Both the position numbers and the translations under genes were made by a program. Shown here one piece after another: positions 1 to 6,300 of a DNA stretch of 11,244 nucleotides. The stretch is from Clostridium sp. CAG:273. Its GTDB lineage: Bacteria; Bacillota; Clostridia; TANB77; CAG-508. Within the stretch, counting starts at the first letter, position 1, and the number at the start of each line of letters is the position of its first letter. The stretch is taken from positions 6,124 to 17,367 of the forward strand of contig FR901518.1 in the NCBI GenBank assembly GCA_000438355.1. Reading direction: 5' to 3'. The notes below the pieces were generated by a model. The model did not search any database. It saw nothing but the letters and a program-made list of their open reading frames with translations, and was not told the DNA's origin.

Positions 1-23
1 ACAATTTATTATTTATATTATTT

Positions 24-665
24 TTATTCTACTTTTCCAAATTTGTTAAGTGGCCAAAATCTAATCCAAACTTTTCCTTCTATTTTTTCTAAAGGTATAC
101 AACCAAATACTCTGCAATCTGTTGATTGTGTTCTATTATCTCCCATTGCAAAAACAGAACTTTCTGGTACTATAAAGTCAGAATATACACCTGCTTCTCC
201 CAAATTAGTTACTACTCCTGGTTGAAGATAGTCTTCTTTTAGTTCTTCTCCATTTATATAAACTTTTTCTTCTTTAATTTCTACATGCTCACCTGGAAGT
301 GCTATAACTCTTTTAATATAGCTTTCTTTCCCCCATTCTAATACATTATGAACAAAGCCTTCCCATACATTTGTTGGCTCATTTTCATATTTTGCAATTG
401 GATTTGTTAAATCTTGTTTGTCCTTTGACCATCTTGCATTTGTTGGGGCTTCAAATGTTATAATATCGCCTCTTTCTGGCAATTTTTTAGTGGTTCTTCC
501 CCATCTATTTAAAATAAGTCTATCATCTTGCAATAATGTAGGTTTCATAGATACTTGTTTTACTATTGTTGGTGTCCCTATATAATAACGTATTAATAAT
601 GCTAGAACTAAAGCAATTACAATACACAAAATCCATTCTAATATATCTTTAACCTTTTCATTCAT
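24..665 (-). CDS. lepB: Type I signal peptidase (LepB/Sip family)
   Basis: This is the membrane-bound serine protease that removes signal peptides from exported proteins on the outer face of the cytoplasmic membrane. The 213-residue protein has one N-terminal membrane anchor (about residues 9-28), then the catalytic Ser39 in the box QVSMKPTL, the general-base Lys118 in YIKRVIALPGE, and the GDNR box at 175-178 followed by S181, D183 and R185. The end (FGCIPLEKIEGKVWIRFWP) is typical of Gram-positive enzymes. Residues of about 75-115 form an insert between the GDIITFEAP strand and the lysine box, making the protein longer than compact Gram-positive Sips of about 185 residues. Cys184 replaces the serine usual in the DSR triplet; the key Ser and Asp positions are kept. 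The ATG is preceded by AAGAGG (677-682) at 11-nt spacing. The stop is TAA. It follows walK by 137 bp and appears to have its own promoter. The family call is firm; the actual substrates are unknown. Confidence 0.96.
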   Translation of the reverse strand: MNEKVKDILEWILCIVIALVLALLIRYYIGTPTIVKQVSMKPTLLQDDRLILNRWGRTTKKLPERGDIITFEAPTNARWSKDKQDLTNPIAKYENEPTNVWEGFVHNVLEWGKESYIKRVIALPGEHVEIKEEKVYINGEELKEDYLQPGVVTNLGEAGVYSDFIVPESSVFAMGDNRTQSTDCRVFGCIPLEKIEGKVWIRFWPLNKFGKVE

Positions 666-680
666 TCTAATTCTTACCTC

Positions 681-794
681 TTACTTAATAAAATACTTAT
701 AAAATTATACATTAAAACTTGCATTTATTCAATAATTTATTTAAAGTAATATCCCATTACTTAACTTTTATATTAGCAATAGCTTATTACTTAA
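681..794. repeat. Repeated TTACTTAA motifs in the walK-lepB gap
   Basis: On the plus strand the octamer TTACTTAA occurs at 681-688, 757-764 and 787-794. The last two are extended to ATTACTTAA and lie 30 bp apart. An inverted AAGTAAT (744-750) pairs with ATTACTT (756-762) around ATCCC, giving a 7-bp dyad. The cluster flanks the lepB promoter, so an operator is conceivable. The dyad is too weak, and lacks the uninterrupted U tract, to call it a terminator of walK. Chance is a real alternative in such AT-rich DNA. Confidence 0.35.
704..732 (-). promoter_or_regulatory. Candidate sigma-A promoter for lepB
   Basis: Read on the minus strand, a TTGAAT -35 box (727-732) and a perfect TATAAT -10 box (704-709) are separated by exactly 17 bp. 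Transcription would start near 697, giving a leader of about 32 nt before the lepB ATG with its AAGAGG site. This is the best consensus promoter in the window. It implies that lepB can be transcribed independently of walK. It is inferred from sequence only, and AT-rich DNA gives some chance matches. Confidence 0.65.
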
Positions 795-802
795 TATTCT
801 CA

Positions 803-2209
803 TTAATGTTTAATAACAGGAATTCTAATAACAACTTCTGTTCCCTTACCTACTTCGCTTTTTATATCTATGCTTCCATTATTTTTAGTTAAAATTTCTT
901 GAGCAATAGAAAGTCCAAGTCCAGTTCCTCCAAACTCTCTACTTCTTGCTTTATCTACTCTGTAAAATCTTTCAAAAATTCTAGATAAATCTTTTTCTGG
1001 AATCCCAATACCATTATCTATAATTTTTATATATGCATCATTATAAACAAATCCTACATATACTTTTATAGTTCCGTTTTCTGGAGTATATTTTATAGCG
1101 TTTGAAATTATGTTTAAAATAACTCTCTCAATTCCGTCTTTATCTGCCTGAACTGGTGGAACATTAGCTGTTACAAAACATTCTACATTATGATGTTTTT
1201 TCTCTATTTCAAATTTTAGTTTTTCTTGACATTCTTTTGTTAAATCTCCCAAATCAAATTGTGTAACTTCTTTTTTTATTTTATTATTGTCATATCTCGA
1301 AAGAGTTAATAAGTCTGTAACAAGCTTTGCCATTCTCCTCGCTTCTGATGCAATTACACTTAAAAATTTGTTTTGTGTTTCTCTATCGTACTCTTCCTCT
1401 AATAGAGTATCTGCATATCCCATAATTGATGTAATAGGAGTTTTTAATTCATGTGATACATCTGCTACAAACTCTCTTCTCATATTATCTAGTTTAACAT
1501 GTTCTGTAATATCTTGTATTACAACCATTACACCTGTTGGTTTATCATTTTCGTCTTGAAATGGTGCGAAAAATAAATTTACAGCTTTATTTCCAACTTC
1601 TACTTTTTGTTCTGAAGATGTCCAGTTTTCCAAATAGATTATCTTTTCTAAATTAACATCTATATTTAACTTTTTAAACATTTTTTCAAAAGTATCTTCT
1701 TTGTCTGTTAATCCTAGAAGAGTTTTAGCAGCTGGATTTATATGTATAATTTCCCCATTCATGTCAAAAGCAATAACACCATCTGTCATATGTAATAAAA
1801 TAGTTTCAATTTGCTTTTTTTGCCTATTTACTTCTGTTAACTTTTGGTTAAGCTCACGTGTCATTAAATTAAATGCATTAACAAGCTCATCTACTTCTGT
1901 TTTCTCATTTAAAATATTTGACATTTCCATGTTCTGGCCTTTTGCCATTTTTTCTGCACTTTCAATTAATCTATTAATTGGCTTTACTACAGATTTAGAA
2001 ACAAAATATTTTATAACTATTGTTATTAAAATGTATAAAACTAATGCTATTGCACTAATTATTAATAAATCTCTTATTGGGATGCTTACATCTATTGTCC
2101 CAGACATTTTTTGTAGTGTATATACTGCAAATGCAGATATTCCGGCTATTATTAATATTCCTACAATAAAAAATATTAAAACTATTTTATTTTGAATATT
2201 TTTTTTCAT
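803..2209 (-). CDS. walK: Sensor histidine kinase, WalK/PhoR type
   Basis: This membrane histidine kinase of 468 residues probably phosphorylates the response regulator encoded just upstream and controls cell-wall homeostasis. Two membrane helices (about 9-31 and 48-70) are followed by a HAMP domain (about 68-122), a PAS domain (about 133-238), the H-box DVSHELKTP with phospho-accepting His253, the N-box with N366 and N370, the G1 box DNGIGIP (398-404), the F-box around FERFYR (412-417), and the G2 box GGTGLGL (427-433). All catalytic motifs are intact. The loop between the two helices is only about 16 residues (32-47), so the extracellular sensor domain of Bacillus WalK (611 residues) is absent and input must come from the membrane, HAMP or PAS. 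The H-box region also resembles PhoR, so the symbol rests partly on the WalR-like neighbour. The ATG at 2209 is the first usable start after an in-frame stop at 2237-2239, yet no Shine-Dalgarno site is adjacent. Stop is TAA. Confidence 0.88.
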   Translation of the reverse strand: MKKNIQNKIVLIFFIVGILIIAGISAFAVYTLQKMSGTIDVSIPIRDLLIISAIALVLYILITIVIKYFVSKSVVKPINRLIESAEKMAKGQNMEMSNILNEKTEVDELVNAFNLMTRELNQKLTEVNRQKKQIETILLHMTDGVIAFDMNGEIIHINPAAKTLLGLTDKEDTFEKMFKKLNIDVNLEKIIYLENWTSSEQKVEVGNKAVNLFFAPFQDENDKPTGVMVVIQDITEHVKLDNMRREFVADVSHELKTPITSIMGYADTLLEEEYDRETQNKFLSVIASEARRMAKLVTDLLTLSRYDNNKIKKEVTQFDLGDLTKECQEKLKFEIEKKHHNVECFVTANVPPVQADKDGIERVILNIISNAIKYTPENGTIKVYVGFVYNDAYIKIIDNGIGIPEKDLSRIFERFYRVDKARSREFGGTGLGLSIAQEILTKNNGSIDIKSEVGKGTEVVIRIPVIKH

Positions 2210-2261
2210 TATTAACTTATATAGTATATTTACAAATTAAATATACCATAAACTCCTTTCT
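2210..2261 (-). promoter_or_regulatory. walK translation-initiation leader: distant SD plus hairpin
   Basis: The only good Shine-Dalgarno sequence, AAAGGAG (2253-2259), ends 43 nt before the walK ATG. Between them is an inverted repeat: in the RNA, bases 2250-2238 pair with 2232-2220 over 13 bp (one G-U pair) around the 5-nt loop 2237-2233. If the hairpin forms, it shortens the effective spacing to about 12 nt, so it could present the ribosome site to the start codon. Alternatively the site serves the mini-ORF that starts at 2249, with walK translated by coupling. The pairing is read directly from the sequence; the function is inference. Confidence 0.55.
2217..2249 (-). CDS. Possible 10-codon leader peptide before walK
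   Basis: An ATG at 2247-2249 lies 3 nt after AAAGGAG and opens a 10-residue ORF (MVYLICKYTI) ending in TAA at 2217-2219, only 7 nt before the walK ATG. It is not in frame with walK. The position suits a leader peptide that couples translation to walK, and the ORF lies inside the hairpin described for this leader. The SD-to-ATG spacing is short, and an ORF this small can arise by chance. No peptide function is proposed. Confidence 0.25.
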   Translation of the reverse strand: MVYLICKYTI

Positions 2262-2291
2262 AATTTTCTACTTTGCAAAAATAACATTTTA

Positions 2292-2307
2292 TAAAGTTCA
2301 AACTTTA
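2292..2307. repeat. Short dyad in the walK leader
   Basis: AAAGTT and AACTTT flank a 2-bp centre at 2299-2300, with one more pair at 2292/2307. It lies between the proposed walK promoter and the walK ribosome site. A 2-nt centre is too tight for a stable RNA hairpin, so a protein-binding dyad is the more likely reading if it matters. The rest of this leader (about 2262-2360) is A/T-rich with several GAAAG or TAAAG copies and nothing else I can name. Confidence 0.2.
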
Positions 2308-2363
2308 AAATTTTTAACTTTCATAAAAAAATCTTTCACAATTCTCACTTTTATAAAAAATAT

Positions 2364-2393
2364 ATTATATCAAATTAAAAAATAAATAGGCAA
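2364..2393 (-). promoter_or_regulatory. Candidate extended -10 promoter for walK
   Basis: On the minus strand, TATAAT (2364-2369) is preceded directly by TGA (2370-2372), giving a full extended -10 element. A partial -35 box TTGCCT (2388-2393) lies 18 bp upstream. The -35 box falls inside the downstream arm of the walR terminator. Start of transcription would be near 2357, giving a leader of about 148 nt before walK. This would let walK be expressed despite the terminator. Predicted from sequence only. Confidence 0.5.
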
Positions 2394-2420
2394 ATGGGTT
2401 TTGCCCATTTGCCCATTTAC
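2377..2420 (-). terminator. Intrinsic terminator after walR
   Basis: In the minus-strand RNA a perfect 10-bp GC-containing stem (2413-2404 with 2398-2389, GGCAAATGGG against CCCATTTGCC) closes a 5-nt loop. It extends outward by about 7 further pairs, including two G-U pairs, to 2420 and 2382. A run of U residues follows at 2382-2377. It begins 15 bp after the walR TAG. This is a textbook factor-independent terminator and separates walR from walK transcription, fully or in part. Confidence 0.85.
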
Positions 2421-2434
2421 AAGAATTTTTTGTA

Positions 2435-3178
2435 CTATCTTGCAGCTATATAATAGCCTACACTTCTCTTTGTAATTAATATTTTTGGATTTGATGTGTC
2501 TTTTTCTATTTTTTCTCTAATTCTTCTTACTGTAACATCAACTGTTCTAATGTCTCCATAATATTCATAGCCCCAAACTTTTTCTAATAAGGTTTCTCTT
2601 GTCACCACTTGCCCTGGTTGATTTGCTAAATATTTTAATACTTCAAATTCTCTTAATGTTAAATCTATTACTTCTCCTCTTACTTTTACCTCGTATTTGT
2701 CTAAATCTAATTTTAACTCTCCTACTTCTATTTTATTACCATCTTCCTCTGTTTCTTCTTCTACCTGTTCTACATCTTGTATTACTTCAGATTTTCTCAA
2801 ATTTGCTTTTACTCTAGCCATTAATTCTCTTACACTAAATGGTTTTGTAATATAATCGTCTGCGCCTAGTTCTAAACCTAGTATTTTATCTATTTCTTCA
2901 TCTTTAGCAGACAAAATTAAAATTGGAACATTTGTTAAAGTGTGTCTTATTCTTTTGCATACAGTTAATCCATCTACTTTTGGAAGCATTATATCTAATA
3001 ATATTAAGTCTGGTTTCTGAGTTAGCGCTAGTGTTATTGCTTGCTCTCCATCATATGCCTCTATAGTTTCATATCCCTCTTTGTGTAAATTATAAGTTAA
3101 AATTTCTACAATTGGCTTTTCATCATCAACAATTAGAATTTTTTTCTTGTCATAGTTACTCTCATACTTTTCTTCCAC
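2435..3178 (-). CDS. walR: WalR-type response regulator (OmpR/PhoB family)
   Basis: This is a two-component DNA-binding regulator that, in its family, controls cell-wall hydrolase and envelope genes. Numbering here is from the upstream GTG at 3190; subtract 4 for the preferred start. The receiver domain (about 16-133) has the acidic pair D22/D23 within DDEKPI (a WalR hallmark), phospho-acceptor D66 in LLDIMLP, S94 and K116. An acidic, Glu-rich linker (about 135-150) leads to the winged-helix domain (about 154-251), with the VWGYEYYGDIRTVDVTVRR recognition region matching WalR closely. The longest frame begins at GTG 3190, but AAAGG would abut that codon with no spacing. I prefer the GTG at 3176-3178 (247 residues), which is 6-8 nt after AAAGGTGGGG (3185-3194). 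The stop is TAG, followed by a strong terminator. It is presumably the partner of the downstream kinase. An upstream promoter with an extended -10 box is visible. The WalR assignment is more secure than the kinase name. Confidence 0.93.
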   Translation of the reverse strand: MEEKYESNYDKKKILIVDDEKPIVEILTYNLHKEGYETIEAYDGEQAITLALTQKPDLILLDIMLPKVDGLTVCKRIRHTLTNVPILILSAKDEEIDKILGLELGADDYITKPFSVRELMARVKANLRKSEVIQDVEQVEEETEEDGNKIEVGELKLDLDKYEVKVRGEVIDLTLREFEVLKYLANQPGQVVTRETLLEKVWGYEYYGDIRTVDVTVRRIREKIEKDTSNPKILITKRSVGYYIAAR

Positions 3179-3184
3179 AAACAG

Positions 3185-3194
3185 CCCCACCTTT
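3185..3194 (-). promoter_or_regulatory. walR ribosome binding site deciding the start
   Basis: AAAGGTGGGG on the minus strand resembles AAAGGAGG with one mismatch. It overlaps the upstream in-frame GTG (3188-3190) and precedes the second in-frame GTG (3176-3178) by 6-8 nt. This favours the second GTG as the real walR start. Confidence 0.6.
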
Positions 3195-3222
3195 CATTTG
3201 ATAAGCCTATTATTTATATATA

Positions 3223-3251
3223 TTTATATCACATTAAAATAATTTGTACAA
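3223..3251 (-). promoter_or_regulatory. Candidate extended -10 promoter for walR
   Basis: On the minus strand TATAAA (3223-3228) is preceded by TGA (3229-3231), forming an extended -10 box. Seventeen bp upstream is TTGTAC (3246-3251), a weak -35 that sits in the palindrome TTGTACAA. The start would be near 3216, about 38 nt before the preferred walR start. It shares the TGATATAA core with the proposed walK promoter. I see no GC-rich terminator between the giant gene and this promoter, so read-through into walR also remains possible. Confidence 0.5.
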
Positions 3252-3320
3252 GATATTTCCTGTTATTTTGTAAAATTTTTGTAATATTATAGAAACAATT
3301 TTTTTATAATATATTTTTTG

Positions 3321-3350
3321 TGTTACATTTTGTTGTAATTTGTTACATTA
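3321..3350. repeat. Three tandem 10-bp TGTT repeats upstream of walR
   Basis: The plus strand reads TGTTACATTT, TGTTGTAATT, TGTTACATTA in direct succession, with an exact 10-bp period. The array overlaps the last codons and stop of the giant gene and lies about 70 bp upstream of the proposed walR -35 box. OmpR/PhoB-family regulators bind direct repeats spaced about one helical turn (10-11 bp), and the TGTTAC/TGTAAT units resemble the TGTWAH half-site known for WalR. The usual WalR half-site period is 11 bp, so the match is imperfect. It may be an autoregulatory site; this is inference. Confidence 0.35.
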
Positions 3351-6300
3351 TGATGTCAATATGATAAATTCCTCCCATTTTATTTAGTTTGACTTGTTTG
3401 TCTGGAATTTCTTCTCCATTTACAATGAATTTTTCTACTCCAGTATTTTTTCCATTTTTATTTTTTACAGTAATATTATAAATACTACTTCCATATCTAT
3501 ATTTTATTGAATACTCTTTCCATTCTTTAGGAATACATGGAGTTATTCTTAAAAAGTCTTTTACAATATTTAATCCTAAAATATATTTTATTCCTGCTTC
3601 ATACATCCAACTGCTAGACCCTGTATACCATGTCCATCCTCCTCTACCTGCTAAGTTTCCTTGCCCATATACATCTGCTGCCATCACATAAGGTTCCACT
3701 TTGTATTTATTTGCAGAATCTTTTGTTCTAGAATGTTCTATTGGATTTATCATTCTAAAAAATTCTGTAGCTTTATCTCCAAACCCCAATATTGCTTCTG
3801 CTATTATTACCCATATTGCCCCATGTGTGTATTGTCCACCATTTTCTCTAATTCCTGGTAAATATGATTTTATATATCCTGGATCTAAAGGTCCTTTGTT
3901 AAATGGAGGATCCAAAAGTTTTATAATTCCATTTTCCCTATCTACTAAATGATTTTCTAAGCTTTCTAGTGCAATATACTTTTTGTCATTATCTCCTGCT
4001 TTAGAAATTGCTGCCCAACTTTGTGAAATGCTGTCTATTTTACATTCTTCATTTTCTATACTACCTAAGGCATCTCCACTATCCATAAATGCTCTTTTAT
4101 ACCATCTGCCATCCCATGCATTAGTATTAAGTGCCCTTTTTAGTTTTTCTGATATATCTTCATATCTTTTAGCTCTTTCTTCTTCTCCTCTGTCTCTACA
4201 AATTGGAAGTATTTTTCTTAAAATTACATACATAAAGAAACCAAGCCATACACTTTCACCTTTTCCTTTATTACCAACTTTGCTTAATCCGTCATTCCAA
4301 TCTCCAGAACCTATTTTAGGAAGTCCATTTTCTCCAAAATTTAAAGAATGTTCTATTGCTCTAATACAATGATTATATATATCTTCTACTACATTTGATT
4401 TATCATATTTGTCATATCTTTCGTCCACACCTTCTTCCAAAATTTGACCTTGCAAATATGGAACTTCAATCTCTAAAATATCTTTAGTTCCTGAAAAATA
4501 TACATAATCTAAAGTTACATATACTAACCACAATAAATCGTCTGAAAACCTTGTCCTTATTCCACTTCCATTTTCATCATGCCACCAATGCTCAACATCT
4601 CCTTCTAAAAATTGATGTTCACTATGCTTAATTATTTGATTTTTCATAATGTCTATGTCCACATACTTTGTAGCCATAGAGTCTTGAAGTTGGTCTCTAA
4701 ATCCAAAAGCTCCACCAGATTGGTAATATCCGCTTCTTGCCCATATTCTAGAACATATTGTTTGGTATAAAAGCCAACCATTTAGCATAATATTCATAGA
4801 CTCTACTGGTGTTTTTACCTGTATATGATTTATTAAATTATTCCAATATTTTTTTACGTTCATAAATTCTGTTCTTACATTATTTAAATTGCTATATTTA
4901 TAAGATGTGTCTTGGCATTCTAACATACTTTCTCCTGCACCTACCATTAATACAATTTCTTTTTTAGAAAGTGCTTCTATTTCCACTTTCATTTCTATTG
5001 CAATTATTCCATCTTTCCATAATGAATTTTTATTATCTAGCTCAATTTTCCTTATTGCGTCTGGTGCATTAAGATTTCCTTTTCCGAAAAAGCTATGCTT
5101 ACTACCTGTATATGATAAAATATTCTCACTACTTGAAATCCACATTATATTACTATTCGCGGGCTTTGTAATATTCTGAATAAATATTGTATTAAACTTA
5201 TTATTATAGTCTAATTTATTATATCCATTAGATTTTATTTCATCTTCATCTAAAACTGGTTTTAAATAATATACAATTTTTACTTCTTTCTTTTTCACTT
5301 GCGTATTTTCTAATGTTAATACTTGTACCTTAACATTTTCATTCATTGGTACAAATATATCTACATTTTGCTTTAATCCATTACTAATATGAGTATATTT
5401 TGCATATCCAAATCCATAAGTGACATAGTATGGATTATCATCTGGTACAGGATTTAATCCCATGGACCAAACTTTTTTGGTTTCCATATCTTCAAGATAT
5501 ATAACTTCTGACGGCACATCTGTTACAGGATTATTATTCCATGCAGTAAGTCTATTTAACCTACTGTTTTTAAACCAAGTATAACCTCCCATACTTTCTG
5601 TTATAACACTTCCAAAATTTTTATTAGCAAGTACATGACTCCATACTGTTGGAAGTTTTACTTCTTTACTTACCTTTATTTTATATTCTGTTCCGTCTTC
5701 TGAAAATCCACCGTAATCATTATAATATTTTAGTTCTTCTGTAATTAAACTACTTGCATAATTATCTTCTTCTGGTATTACTCTTAAATTGCTTTCATCA
5801 CTTATTTCTTTTATATTTTCTAAATATTCTTCCTCTAAATCTTTTATTTGTCTTAATATACTTCCCATGTCTGCATTAACTACTAAATTTGACCTATATT
5901 CTATATTTTCCTTATCCTTCTTACTTAATCCATTTAGTAAAAATATTCCACCTTTAATGTTTTGCATAAATCCCAAACCTTGGTTGTATATTGCATTTTG
6001 AACTCCTTCTTTTACATAATTATTATAACTATTTTTTTCTTCGTTTATGATAACTAAGTCTATTTCTATATTCTTTATTCTAAAATAATCATATGCTTTT
6101 ATAGTTTCCTTTACTATTTCTATATCATTTGCATCTTTTATTTTTACAAGTAAAATAGGTACATCACCAGAAATTCCATATTTCCATAAATCTTCTACTA
6201 ATGCATGTTCATTTGTCCTTCCTTTATATAAAATAGTTTTTAGTGGGTTTGTAAATACCAAATACTTAAGCATTTTCTGATATAATTCCACATCTTTTCC

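Noticed and set aside
1..23. Content downstream of lepB
   Set aside because: Only 23 A/T-rich bases are visible; nothing can be called.
43..225. Plus-strand open frame opposite lepB
   Set aside because: It is antisense to conserved catalytic regions of the signal peptidase and has no ribosome site or recognisable protein features.
744..762. Possible walK terminator
   Set aside because: The stem is only 7 bp and A/T-rich, and the following sequence is not a continuous U tract.
1287..2195. Plus-strand open frames opposite walK
   Set aside because: They mirror conserved kinase codons. Their translations are low-complexity (Ser, Ile, Phe rich), as expected of antisense to AT-rich coding DNA.
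2599..2817. Plus-strand leucine-rich open frame opposite walR
   Set aside because: The leucine run arises from the complement of the Glu/Lys-rich region of walR. It is a shadow, not a membrane protein.
3162..3197. An 11-codon upstream ORF (ATG at 3197) overlapping the walR start
   Set aside because: It contains the walR ribosome site itself and has no ribosome site of its own, so it is probably accidental.
3246..3342. Possible terminator after the giant gene
   Set aside because: The gap has many T/A runs but no GC-containing hairpin followed by a U tract on the minus strand.
3661..6001. Several plus-strand open frames inside the giant gene
   Set aside because: All are antisense to an intact, domain-rich protein. 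None has a convincing ribosome site or family motif.
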